Position numbers and translations under genes: made by a program. Shown one piece after another: positions 37,368 to 45,866 of a stretch of DNA of 64,000 bases; position 1 is the first letter of the stretch; the number at the start of each line of letters is the position of its first letter. This stretch comes from Photobacterium kishitanii. GTDB taxonomy: Bacteria; Pseudomonadota; Gammaproteobacteria; Enterobacterales; Vibrionaceae. The stretch lies in assembly GCF_003026355.1 (NCBI RefSeq), contig NZ_PYON01000001.1, positions 186,001-250,000 on the forward strand. The letters run 5' to 3'. The notes under the pieces were generated by a model, which saw only the letters and a program-made list of their open reading frames with translations, was not told the DNA's origin and made no database searches.

Positions 37368-38249
37368 CTAGTGAATGCTACCAATACGGTTGAAGCGAAC
37401 CCCATTCGGTAACCAACTTGGCCACATTGAATCTGCGTCATGATTGAAGGTAAAGCTGATCCAAATAAAGGTCGCTTTGCCAACTAAGTTCTGCTCTGGC
37501 ATAAAGCCCCAGTAACGGCTGTCTAAACTGTTATCTCGGTTATCACCCATCGCAAAGTAATGGCCTTTTGGTACAACCCACTCGCCCATTGGTGAACCTG
37601 GCTGTTGGTAATAACTGTAAATTTGTTCTGGTAATGCAGGATCACGCAAAATATGGTGATTCACTTTACCTAGTTGCTCGTTGTATTCATTTAACTGTAC
37701 GCCTTGCTCAGTAAAGTTAGTTAAGCCAACATATTGTTTGGGTACTTCTTGCGCGACAGGACATACTTTCTGACCATTACAAGCCGGTTTAATATAAAGG
37801 GTTTTGTTTTGGTAAATAACGGTGTCACCCGGTAAACCAACAACACGTTTGATTAAATCGATCTTCGGGTTTGATGGATCAATAAATACTGTAATGTCAC
37901 CACGTTGCGGTTTACCCGTAGGGATTAGTGTTTTGTGGAAAATAGGATCGCGTAGCCCGTAAGCGAATTTTTCTACGCCAATAAAATCACCAGGTAACAA
38001 GGTTGGCTGCATTGAACCACTTGGAATTTGAAAAGGTTCGATAATAAATGATCGAATAATTAAAATAGCAAACAACACCGGAAACATTGAGCGTGCTTGA
38101 GCAACCCAACCTGATGTACTCTCCTGTGTCTGCCCTTCTCGTTTAGGTCTCCATACAAACTTATCTAACGCGAAAACAATACCTGTTATTAAGGTCGCGA
38201 GAGTAAGAATGAGTGAGAAAAATTCTGCTGCATTGAATATTGAAAGCAT
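37368..38249 (-). CDS. lepB: signal peptidase I (LepB), island-borne copy
   Basis: 293 residues from ATG 38249. Two N-terminal membrane segments (FFSLILTLATLITGIVFAL and MFPVLFAILIIRSFII). The catalytic Ser is in IPSGSMQPTLLPGD, and the Lys is in DLIKRVVGLPGD. Box E GDNRDNSLDSR is present. It cleaves signal peptides at the outer face of the inner membrane. It is not in the usual lepA-lepB-rnc-era operon but lies between an alpA relic and an integrase relic, the cargo position of the decayed element. The chromosome probably holds another lepB. Confidence 0.92.
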   Translation of the reverse strand: MLSIFNAAEFFSLILTLATLITGIVFALDKFVWRPKREGQTQESTSGWVAQARSMFPVLFAILIIRSFIIEPFQIPSGSMQPTLLPGDFIGVEKFAYGLRDPIFHKTLIPTGKPQRGDITVFIDPSNPKIDLIKRVVGLPGDTVIYQNKTLYIKPACNGQKVCPVAQEVPKQYVGLTNFTEQGVQLNEYNEQLGKVNHHILRDPALPEQIYSYYQQPGSPMGEWVVPKGHYFAMGDNRDNSLDSRYWGFMPEQNLVGKATFIWISFTFNHDADSMWPSWLPNGVRFNRIGSIH

Positions 38250-38390
38250 GTACGATCCCAAAAAATGTGTAAATAAAATAATCTATGAATAATAGTACTG
38301 CTTATTGAACATGATTAATGTGCGAAATAAAATGGTTAGATTTTGTAAACTATGATCTCACCTTGTTCGTCATTATTTTAATAGCTTAAA

Positions 38391-38668
38391 CGGCTACGAC
38401 GCGCAATTCTGAGAGATGAGCTACCGATGATCTATCACATGTTTAAGCATTAATGATACCCATATAAAGACACAAAAAATAACCCTACAACACGCGGATA
38501 GTAGATTCCCTATCGCCCTCACGGCATTCACTGTAGGGAATGACGAACAGGAAGGCTTTATTTTCCCTAAAAACTGGCCTCTATTAGGTCAGTTACGGGA
38601 TACTTAGCCTTATAACGTATAGCTTTAAAATAATATTAAGTTGTGATGCAGCATGTCATTGATTGCTA
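38391..38668 (-). pseudogene. relic of sbcB-type integrase
   Basis: Three patches align in order with the intact integrase at 54858-56021: 38391-38425 with 55267-55315 (ggctacgacgcgca, ctctga), 38585-38612 with 55829-55853 (agttacgggatactt), and 38640-38668 with the start region near 56000 (attaagttgt, cat). About 350 bases between the first two are missing and a hairpin repeat sits there. No open frame remains. Confidence 0.65.
38486..38545. repeat. hairpin repeat, copy 1
   Basis: It shares agtagattccctatcgcc, then gcattcact-tagg--atgacg, with 46380-46441. The arms attcccta (38505-38512) and tagggaat (38534-38541) pair perfectly. It sits inside the integrase relic. The other copy follows an integrase pseudogene. 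It may be a tiny non-autonomous element. Confidence 0.55.
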
Positions 38669-38704
38669 TAACTTGATATTGAGCCAACGGCTTTTAGAAA
38701 AACT

Positions 38705-38742
38705 ATGAAAAAAACCAACGAATCAAGCTTGTACTGGATTGA
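38705..38742 (+). other. duplicated sbcB 5' end (att site)
   Basis: ATG and the next 13 codons read MKKTNESSLYWID, against MNKKNEPTLYWID at the start of the true sbcB (56201). The identity core is tactggattga (38732-38742; 56228-56238). After the core the frame changes and stops within four codons. The preceding bases, ggcttttagaaaaactatg, also match the sbcB leader. It is read as the junction left by an element that integrates in sbcB and supplies a new 5' end. Confidence 0.75.
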
Positions 38743-38890
38743 CTCTAATACGTAACTTGTAACCATTTGATATTAAAGAGCTAAATAACCTTTCAAATTA
38801 CTTAGGACACTTCAGGGACAAAGCCACGTTTTAATTTTATTAAGTGAGTATAGATTAGATCGTCCTCCAGCATCTGAACACTATGATTCA
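38738..38890 (+). repeat. island-end direct repeat, copy 2
   Basis: It starts at the att core and runs into the intact element, and is repeated at 36072-36230. It holds ttaggacac (38802-38810) and cagggaca (38813-38820), like the ttaggacaca repeats beside the integrase at 56039-56080, so these may be integrase arm-binding sites. Confidence 0.65.
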
Positions 38891-39105
38891 ACACAGCTTA
38901 ATTTATATTTTAGCTTGAATTTACCCACCATTTTTTACCAAAAAATATCTTTTTAATAGTTTTCGCTTATTTTTACTGGCGATTTTTTACTTCGTGACTA
39001 TAGTTATTATGTACAGATAAATAACAACAGTAATAATATTATTATTATCGTTATTGATAATACATAACACTGTTTAATCATATTTATTATTCTTATAGGA
39101 TTATT
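38891..39105. other. element left-end spacer
   Basis: Extremely AT-rich DNA (taat, tatt and ttat runs) before the first cassette. It probably holds the promoter of the 39106 operon. Confidence 0.45.
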
Positions 39106-40311
39106 ATGAAAACTGATTTCGATTCCAAATTAGAGCATTTAGAAGAAATTATTAATCGTTGTCTTTGTCTTTTTGCAAAAATTGATATTAGTGAAAGTGA
39201 GCCAATTAATCTTTGTAGGAAAATGGTTTATGGTGAATTAACTACAAAAGACGTCCAAGGTGATTTTGAACTATGTTTATCCATTAATAGTGGTTTGGGA
39301 TTATTATCAACATTTGAAGAGCAAGCGGAACATTTTGATTTTCAAGATGAATTAGAAATAATTAATTATTTCCAAGCTTTATTGAAGAATTTAAACTCTT
39401 TATTGATATTATATACTAATGAGAATGTTATTGGTTTTCATGGCTTTGGTGATTACGGGTATTCTGAGTATTTAGACTCATCTGATTTTGATCGACTAGC
39501 ATCAAAGAATATAAGCAGTCCAACATCATTAATGTCAAATAAATATTTTGACGATGAACTTAGATTTAAAGATGATTTCGAGTGCGACTATATAGATAAG
39601 AATAAAGCTATTTCTTGGTTAAAAGATCGTAGACATTTCAAACCAATTATTGAAGTTGACATATCATTAGATAACCCTAATGATATAGAATTCACTACAT
39701 ACGAAGATCCTTATTTAAGCATTGAAAAGTATATAAACCGCCTAGTAGAAAAGAATAAAAAAGTAGAATACTATTCAAATTTACTGAAAAGTCATAACAA
39801 TAATTTTTATGACTTACTAAATGACAATCATGCAATTTTAGAATTAAATGAATTACTCTCTTTAGACTTCCTATCATTTTGCAGTAAAGTTAATGATGCA
39901 AAAAATATAGTTATTGAAAAAGAAAAAGAAAAAGAAAGTATTTTTTTAGATTTTAAAAATAATAAAAACATTAGTTATATTGATGTTGTCGATTATATTA
40001 TTAAAATTGGTGGATATTCACACAAAAATATAACAGAAACAAAATATATTAAACCAATGATTATTGGTGAAAATGTTATTGCTATAGAAAAAACAAAAAA
40101 AGTAAATATATGGTTACAAAAAAAAATATGCACAACGTCATTAACAAGTTTTAATACTACAGAATATGATAAAGTTGAAAAAAATGCTCATATTTATGGA
40201 CGAAACAGTAATTTAAAAAAAATACCTGAACTTGCATATGATACTTTATTTAAAGTGAAAGTTCTTAATGGAGAAGAAGTAATAAAATTAATTTCAATTA
40301 TAACAAAATAA
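39106..40311 (+). CDS. hypothetical 401-residue protein, first gene of UDG-like cassette
   Basis: A 401-residue acidic, AT-rich-coded protein. The N-terminal half is helical (KLEHLEEIINRCLCLFAKID). A GFHGFGDYGYSEY stretch lies near residue 115. A lysine-rich coiled segment, VIEKEKEKESIF, follows near residue 280, and then a C-terminal beta-rich part. No catalytic motif was recognised. It is followed by a DUF4258 gene (25 bases) and a UDG-like gene (14 bases more), so it is probably one operon at the edge of the island. Confidence 0.6.
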   Translation: MKTDFDSKLEHLEEIINRCLCLFAKIDISESEPINLCRKMVYGELTTKDVQGDFELCLSINSGLGLLSTFEEQAEHFDFQDELEIINYFQALLKNLNSLLILYTNENVIGFHGFGDYGYSEYLDSSDFDRLASKNISSPTSLMSNKYFDDELRFKDDFECDYIDKNKAISWLKDRRHFKPIIEVDISLDNPNDIEFTTYEDPYLSIEKYINRLVEKNKKVEYYSNLLKSHNNNFYDLLNDNHAILELNELLSLDFLSFCSKVNDAKNIVIEKEKEKESIFLDFKNNKNISYIDVVDYIIKIGGYSHKNITETKYIKPMIIGENVIAIEKTKKVNIWLQKKICTTSLTSFNTTEYDKVEKNAHIYGRNSNLKKIPELAYDTLFKVKVLNGEEVIKLISIITK

Positions 40312-40336
40312 ATCTAATACTATATCGGATATTATT

Positions 40337-40546
40337 ATGTATTTATCTAAACATGTACAACAACGAATGATAGAGCGAGGATTAACTATCAATGATATTG
40401 ACTTAGCAATTAAATATGGGCTTATTGTAAAAAATAAATCAAGGGAAGATAATGTAGTTACATTTGAAAGAAATGGTATTTATGTTATCGCAACAAATGG
40501 GTGGGAACCGTCTGTAATTACAGCTTTTGTGAAAGAATACTACTAA
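40337..40546 (+). CDS. DUF4258-family protein
   Basis: A 69-residue protein covering the DUF4258 pattern: SKHVQQRMIERGLTINDIDL, AIKYG, then VTFERNGIYVIATNG and VITAFVKEY. The fold is related to RelE/BECR-type RNases, and members are often considered toxins or nucleases. It is the middle gene of a three-gene unit with a UDG-like protein. No antitoxin-like partner is obvious unless the 401-residue protein plays that part. Confidence 0.7.
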   Translation: MYLSKHVQQRMIERGLTINDIDLAIKYGLIVKNKSREDNVVTFERNGIYVIATNGWEPSVITAFVKEYY

Positions 40547-40560
40547 TAAGGTCTTATAAT

Positions 40561-41322
40561 ATGTTGTTATCTAAATTTAGAGATTCAATAGAAAATTTAA
40601 CCTTTCCATTAAATGAATTACCTAATTCATTATTATTACAGGAAAATCAATCACTAACTATATACTACGCTCCTTTTGATTATATTAACTTATCTGCAAA
40701 AATTGTTATTTGTGGTATTACACCAGGCTTACAACAAGCACAAATTGCTTTGCAGAATGCACAACAACAACTTTCAATTAATGCTCCGTTAGACGTTGTT
40801 TATAAATCATCAAAAGAAACAGCCAGTTTCGCAGGATCTATGCGTAAGAATTTAATACGTATGTTAAATTATATTGGATTACATGAACATCTGGGGATTC
40901 ATAACTGTAAAGAGTTATTTAGCTCTCGAAAAGATTTAGTACATTACACTTCCGTCTTACGTTACCCTGTATTTGTAAATGGAAAAAACTATAGTGGCCG
41001 TACACCAAAAATGTTGAATTCACCATTACTACGAAATGTGATTGAACAGTATCTCGGTGACGAACTATGTCAATTATCACCTGATACTTTATATCTTCCA
41101 TTAGGTGATTCGGTAGCTGATGTGCTGTATTTTATGGCTGATAATGGCTATATCGAACGTAATCAAATTTTAGCAGGTATGCCACATCCATCAGGGGCTA
41201 ATGCTGAAAGAATTGCTTTTTTCTTAGGTGAAAAGTCTGAAAACTCATTATCTATAAAAACTAACCCAGATATTATTTTAGAAAAAAAACGATTACTAAT
41301 AAATACATTATCTTCACTTTGA
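40561..41322 (+). CDS. uracil-DNA-glycosylase-superfamily protein
   Basis: 253 residues from ATG 40561. An upstream GTG frame overlaps the previous gene and is ignored. The superfamily motif 1 is CGITPGLQQAQ at residues 51-61, and motif 3 is MPHPSGANAERIAFF near residue 205, as in UDG/MUG-fold enzymes. KNYSGRTPKML lies between. Such proteins remove modified bases; related glycosylases have been found as phage-defence factors against base-modified phage DNA. That role here is inferred from island context. Confidence 0.7.
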   Translation: MLLSKFRDSIENLTFPLNELPNSLLLQENQSLTIYYAPFDYINLSAKIVICGITPGLQQAQIALQNAQQQLSINAPLDVVYKSSKETASFAGSMRKNLIRMLNYIGLHEHLGIHNCKELFSSRKDLVHYTSVLRYPVFVNGKNYSGRTPKMLNSPLLRNVIEQYLGDELCQLSPDTLYLPLGDSVADVLYFMADNGYIERNQILAGMPHPSGANAERIAFFLGEKSENSLSIKTNPDIILEKKRLLINTLSSL

Positions 41323-41496
41323 ACAATTATAAACAATTTGATATTAATTTATAAAAAATAAATATTGTTATTAAAAATTTATTATACTGATATAAGTTTT
41401 ATTAGGTGATAAAGTAATGTTTATATCATAAGGACGCTTCCATTAAAGAGTTTCCCATAAAATACACGAGAGTTATTTAATTCAAGGAGATTTTAT

Positions 41497-41826
41497 ATGA
41501 AAAATAGAATAAATCGCGTTCCAGTTTCCACAGAAGAAACATGTTGTATTCCTTTTAATAAAGGTCAAAAAGCAAAAGCTGGATATAAGGTTGGCGAAAC
41601 ACCTGTGAAAGATAATGGTGCTTATATCCAAGATTTTGACGATGCACTCAATGCTATGAGAATAATGTATTGTGCTGGGTGGCGTGATTACGGTAAAGGA
41701 AATACCCAAAGTGCTCATAAAGCCATTGGTTGGATTAATTATAATGATGCAGAGTTACTACTATCTGAAAAAAACAATTCCAAACGTATTTCACTCTTTA
41801 ACTCTTTAACTGATGTAACTAAATAG
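41497..41826 (+). CDS. hypothetical 109-residue protein
   Basis: 109 residues with an excellent caaggaga ribosome-binding site. Features: basic N-terminus, TEETCCIPFNKGQKAKAGY, then MRIMYCAGWRDYGKG and AIGWINYNDAELL. No family was recognised. It is an isolated gene in the island between the UDG-like cassette and the Mrr-like nuclease. Confidence 0.5.
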   Translation: MKNRINRVPVSTEETCCIPFNKGQKAKAGYKVGETPVKDNGAYIQDFDDALNAMRIMYCAGWRDYGKGNTQSAHKAIGWINYNDAELLLSEKNNSKRISLFNSLTDVTK

Positions 41827-42086
41827 TAAACAAATTTTACATTGAATAACGAAACACTAGAATTCTATCAAGCTCATGTGAATATCTTGGTGTTAAATAT
41901 TGAATCTAGATTATTTTTATCCCAAACATATTATATGATTAACGTTACGCATCACGCTCTACCCTTCACTACCGAAAATAGGCAGAATCGCTAACCTCGG
42001 TGGTGGTGGTTAAGAGCGTCGAAAATTTTTATTTCCCGAGAGTTGGACTCGTTAGCACAATTTGCTCTTTCGGAAGAACCTAGACA

Positions 42087-43067
42087 TTAATTCCTATCTA
42101 AACCAATGAACCCTGTAGTAATATCTTTCAACAAACTTTCCAACTGCTCTGCGAATAAAACAGTTACGCCATCAATATCTTTAAAATCTTCTTCTGGATG
42201 ATCATCTTCAAGACAGCAAGTGACAATGACGTATTTATCTATAACAGTGAAGTTTTCATTATTCCAGTAATCAGCTTTTTGAATCTGTTTAATAGCGCCA
42301 TCACTCATTAATCCACGGTAATCCTTCACTTGGATAGCAATACCGTAACTCTTCCCAAGTAAACCAGGTAATGTAATGAGGATATCCGTACCATGATCCT
42401 TCTCAGCAGGCCCACCAGTACGCTCAACTAAAATTGGCTCAGGTAAAATCTTTCTAATACCTTCAACTAATGCGTATTCCCACTCTTCATTAGAAAATTG
42501 CTTATTCATCTGTTGATAGAAACTATTATAAAAATTCGTTTGTTCAAGAGATTTACTTATATTATCAGTGAGAAGATTATTAAAACGGTTACTAAAACCA
42601 ATCGAATCAATTAAAAGTTCATCATGATTAATAAGCGCTTCAATACTGTCTTTACAATGACTCATATTCCAAAAGCGATTAACCTGTTTTAAGCTCGCTC
42701 TTAGATCCCCCAATACGTTCGTATTTGTTCTATTAAAACTTTTAATCAAACGAGCAGGGAAAATATGCCCAAAGTCCTCTAGCTCAGGATGAATGAAAAA
42801 ATCATAACCTTCATCAAAATCTTGTGTCGCTTCAACGATTGCAACTTCATTCCATGTCGGTAATCGAGGTACTAATAATATGTCACCTTTCTTTACCTTA
42901 CGAAAAATAGGTAGATTGCGACGAGCGCCACTATCCATCGTGAGCTGCCTTAGATTCTGCTCATCATCCCATCCCCAACCCTGTCTTAACTTACCTTCTG
43001 CCAACTCTTGACGGAAAAAGTCAATCTTCGTTTTATCAATTCGGTAACCCCAATAATTTCTAGACAT
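42087..43067 (-). CDS. Mrr-type restriction endonuclease with EVE/PUA-like N-terminus
   Basis: A 326-residue protein. The C-terminal PD-(D/E)XK nuclease is seen in EKDHGTDILITLPG near residue 220 and YGIAIQVKDYRG near 240 (Asp, then QxK). The N-terminal half (WGYRIDKTKIDFFRQELAEG, KKGDILLVPRLPTWNEVAIV, IFPARLI) looks like an EVE/PUA-type modified-base reader. This suggests a type IV enzyme cutting modified phage DNA. It is a lone gene on the minus strand. Confidence 0.72.
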   Translation of the reverse strand: MSRNYWGYRIDKTKIDFFRQELAEGKLRQGWGWDDEQNLRQLTMDSGARRNLPIFRKVKKGDILLVPRLPTWNEVAIVEATQDFDEGYDFFIHPELEDFGHIFPARLIKSFNRTNTNVLGDLRASLKQVNRFWNMSHCKDSIEALINHDELLIDSIGFSNRFNNLLTDNISKSLEQTNFYNSFYQQMNKQFSNEEWEYALVEGIRKILPEPILVERTGGPAEKDHGTDILITLPGLLGKSYGIAIQVKDYRGLMSDGAIKQIQKADYWNNENFTVIDKYVIVTCCLEDDHPEEDFKDIDGVTVLFAEQLESLLKDITTGFIGLDRN

Positions 43068-43162
43068 TTAACGCACCCTAAATTCAGTAAAATAAGCCGC
43101 ACAGTGTAATCTTACTATTTCTAAAACAAATATATATAAAACAAAACTCATACCTCAATCAC

Positions 43163-43340
43163 AATAATCGACTGCAGAACTTTCAACTGGGTTTTACTCA
43201 ATTTTATTAGACCAACTTTCTAAGCATTATATTGACGATTAAACCGACCTATTACTGTTTCCATCTGACGTTCAATGTTCTTCAAACGTAAATCTTTATC
43301 TTTAGATGGGATGTAGACGAAATCCTTACACAACTACTAC
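43163..43340 (-). pseudogene. relics of HTH and upstream island genes
   Basis: 43163-43214 is nearly identical to 45703-45756 and codes GLIKLSKTQLKVLQSI, the start of an HTH protein, then runs into unrelated codons and a stop. 43220-43340 codes FVYIPSKDKDLRLKNIERQ, ending FNRQYNA and a stop, the tail of an unidentified protein with no start in frame. Both are fragments on the minus strand, evidence of rearrangement. Confidence 0.5.
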
Positions 43341-43365
43341 CTCTTGCTCTTTAATATATGGATAC

Positions 43366-43392
43366 AAAAAAACCCTGCCATTTCTGACAGGG
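43366..43392. terminator. short terminator, duplicated at 43966
   Basis: aaaccctgccatttctgacagggtt forms a 5-7 bp stem. The near-copy cctgccatctctgacagggtt at 43967-43987 lies inside the next plus-strand frame. The duplicated terminators flank the membrane-protein gene, suggesting that this gene was inserted as a block. Confidence 0.5.
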
Positions 43393-43411
43393 TTCGTCTG
43401 GATGTTAACAG

Positions 43412-43882
43412 TTACTGGCTAACTTTTTTTGTTATCACCCTAATCATTTGCATTACAACTAGAAGGAAAATAAACATGAAAAGAAAAGCTAGAAAACCAT
43501 ACCCCAGCGACATGTTTCTCATACTTACAAGATCTAATGCTGACAGTGATAAGGAAGATGAAAAGGCTGATAGCACAATTACATTTATGACTGCCATCCC
43601 GAAAAGTAAGCTAGCCCAAAAGATTGGAGTTAACGACTTCCTATTTACAGTAAATAACTTGTCATCCCTTTTTGCTTCAAAAAAAAGAATTCGACCTAAC
43701 ATATATGAGACCAGCAGCCATAGCGCTACATAGCCTAATGAAAAAGTAATAACTAGTGGGGAATAGATGCTCGCATTAGAAAATATTGGTATGGAAAATC
43801 TTACCGCTTGAATTGCACCAAAAAATATAATTATGAGTATTGGGTAATACACTAAGCCACGAGTAATCTTATGAAGATTCAT
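43412..43882 (-). CDS. four-helix membrane protein, hypothetical
   Basis: A 156-residue protein with four membrane segments (about 10-30, 42-62, 85-108, 125-148). It has a cytoplasmic basic end ITKKVSQ and an aggggt ribosome-binding site. No family was recognised. It is bracketed by duplicated short terminators. In a defence island such a protein could be a membrane effector, but nothing in the sequence proves it. Confidence 0.55.
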   Translation of the reverse strand: MNLHKITRGLVYYPILIIIFFGAIQAVRFSIPIFSNASIYSPLVITFSLGYVALWLLVSYMLGRILFFEAKRDDKLFTVNRKSLTPIFWASLLFGMAVINVIVLSAFSSSLSLSALDLVSMRNMSLGYGFLAFLFMFIFLLVVMQMIRVITKKVSQ

Positions 43883-43902
43883 TAAATACCCCTAATAAAA
43901 CG

Positions 43903-44421
43903 ATGAATCTAAACCATTCACCATGTAAATACCGTGATCTACTCCTTACTTTACAACCACAAAAACCTGCCATCTCTGACAGGGTTAATTTGGGCACTAA
44001 TTACGACCAAGAATGCCACCTAAAGGTAACAACCGAATGTCTTACAACATCGCAGTCAGAACAAGAACGCCAACAAATGCAGATAGAAGCCGATGCTAAA
44101 GCACAAGCAAAGGTTGAGGCTAAACAGGAAATATTATCCACTAGCGAAGAAAGTAAGCAAAGTGATGTGATTGCCAAAGCAGATTATGATAATGATAAAG
44201 TTACAGAAAAAGACGACTTCTTCTTTGATTATTACATCTCACATGACTCAGAAAAATTAAGACTTATTCATGATTTACTTAGCAACTCCGAATATAAAAA
44301 ACACATAGCAAGAAGTTATGATCCGGAGATTAAAGCTCTTTGTGATGAACTGAAAAACGAAGAGTTAGTTGACCAACAAAGACTATCTGTATTAACTGAT
44401 TTTATTATTCAGTTTCAATAA
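43903..44421 (+). CDS. hypothetical 172-residue protein, 5' end suspect
   Basis: The frame opens at 43903, but its first about 30 codons run through a terminator copy (43967-43987), so the true start may be ATG 44077, giving MQIEADAKAQAKVEAKQEIL. The middle is a charged helix and the C-terminus, LIHDLLSNSEYKKHIARSYD, is helical. It may be a 5'-truncated gene fused to foreign sequence. It overlaps the convergent lipoprotein gene by 17 bases. Confidence 0.35.
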   Translation: MNLNHSPCKYRDLLLTLQPQKPAISDRVNLGTNYDQECHLKVTTECLTTSQSEQERQQMQIEADAKAQAKVEAKQEILSTSEESKQSDVIAKADYDNDKVTEKDDFFFDYYISHDSEKLRLIHDLLSNSEYKKHIARSYDPEIKALCDELKNEELVDQQRLSVLTDFIIQFQ

Positions 44422-45346
44422 AGTTATACATCACACCGTTGTTAAAAATTGCAGGCATAACATCCATCAATGTAACTATTTTATTGGTGTTTTTATTTAC
44501 AGTTTTAGAGAAGTTTGTTTTATAAAAATAGTATGTCTTAGGTAATTTACTTGATATTTCTTTAATCAATTCATTATAGTTAACAACATTAATGTCAATA
44601 TTCATAGCTTTCAAAATACCGTTAAAATCGATAGTACCATAAGGTGCTCTACCAGAATCAAATCCATAATTTGATGTTACTGTATGATATAAGTTAGATT
44701 GATAATTACTAAACATTGGTATTTGTGCAAAGGATTCATAACCACCAGAAAGACACCAATTTAATTCAGGATTAATATCCTCTGATTTTATCGAATAAAA
44801 TGCATCATTTTCAAAGTTCAGATTTAGCGCAGAAACACTATCGCACTTACCGCCAACAATAAAATCGACAATTGAGCCACGAAAGCTAATACGTTCTATT
44901 TTATACCCATTAGGCAACGTATCTAAAATCGCCTTACGAATAGTTGAAGCTATTTCATCAGATTCATTATCATTTGATAATGTATTAGTTACTATAAACC
45001 TTGAATACCCGCTACTATGTTTTTTAGCTGATAAATCAGCAACAATTCCACCACTTAAATTAACAGCCGCAGAAGCAAAATCCCCTGTCAATAAACTTAA
45101 TGTACCGAATAACATAGATGCGCTACCAGCACTACCACCAACTAAATCAACTTTTTTTAATTCATCAATTTCTTTTTTTGTAAAATCCTTTAATTTAGAT
45201 TTGTTAGCTGTTAATGCTGTTTGATTTGCAACGTTATAAGCATAACTATATTTATCACTAAATGCTTTTGGTTTAACGGTTTCAGTAGTTGCAGCACAAC
45301 CATATAGCATCAATGATATACCAATAGCAGTTAGAGTCTGTTTCAT
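44405..45346 (-). CDS. lipoprotein, hypothetical
   Basis: 313 residues from ATG 45346, which follows taagga. An upstream ATG at 45376 would spoil the signal sequence. The lipobox LMLYGC gives a lipidated Cys at residue 17. A glycine-rich hydrophobic segment, GGSAGSASMLFGTLSLLTGD, follows near residue 70, then a soluble C-terminal domain. It is probably anchored in the outer or inner membrane facing the periplasm. Family unknown; it is island cargo. Confidence 0.6.
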   Translation of the reverse strand: MKQTLTAIGISLMLYGCAATTETVKPKAFSDKYSYAYNVANQTALTANKSKLKDFTKKEIDELKKVDLVGGSAGSASMLFGTLSLLTGDFASAAVNLSGGIVADLSAKKHSSGYSRFIVTNTLSNDNESDEIASTIRKAILDTLPNGYKIERISFRGSIVDFIVGGKCDSVSALNLNFENDAFYSIKSEDINPELNWCLSGGYESFAQIPMFSNYQSNLYHTVTSNYGFDSGRAPYGTIDFNGILKAMNIDINVVNYNELIKEISSKLPKTYYFYKTNFSKTVNKNTNKIVTLMDVMPAIFNNGVMYNFIETE

Positions 45347-45536
45347 TATTATTTCCTTATAAATAATTATAAACAAATAATAACACTAAGAGTTTTGATT
45401 ACATAAAAAAACAAACATGACAACACTCACACTGTAAGATGTAAGATACTGATAATTATAATTTATTTTCAATATTTCAGTGTGTGCAATTCAAGTTTCA
45501 ACAATCAAAATATTTTCATCTTTCGTCATAACACGA

Positions 45537-45784
45537 TTACTCCATTAATCTATAAAATAAACTTATTCCACCGCCACTTCTTATCAAAACGGTACGTACC
45601 AAATACCCTCGTTCCCAAATCCGCTTCAACAAAGTACTCGCCCACGAACTCGACAACTCACAACGCTCGGCTATCTGCTCTGCTGTTACCTTTCACCAGG
45701 CATAATCGACTGCAGAACTTTCAACTGGGTTTTACTCAATTTGATTAGACCAACTTGATGAGGAACAGCTCGTGCCGCTTCCAT
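45537..45784 (-). pseudogene. frameshifted winged-helix (MarR-like) gene
   Basis: From ATG 45784 the frame reads AARAVPHQVGLIKLSKTQLK, then breaks near 45690 by a one-base shift, and continues in another frame as TAEQIAERCELSSSWASTLL, RIWERGYLVR. This is a helix-turn-helix pattern. A 52-base piece recurs at 43163-43214. It is a decayed regulator. Confidence 0.55.
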
Positions 45785-45866
45785 CAAATTAACGTTGATT
45801 TGTTCGTTTTTCGTACAAATCTGCATTCTTATTATCATCCGCTGAGGTTTATAATGAAAAGTGGCT

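Noticed and set aside
25000-39000. superintegron-type cassette array
   Set aside because: Orphan small genes in AT-rich DNA suggested it, but I found no repeated attC-like sites or integron integrase.
43344-43733. 129-codon plus-strand frame
   Set aside because: It is antisense to a better membrane-protein gene with hydrophobic helices and a good ribosome-binding site.
45482-45748. 88-codon plus-strand frame
   Set aside because: It is antisense to the decayed winged-helix gene.
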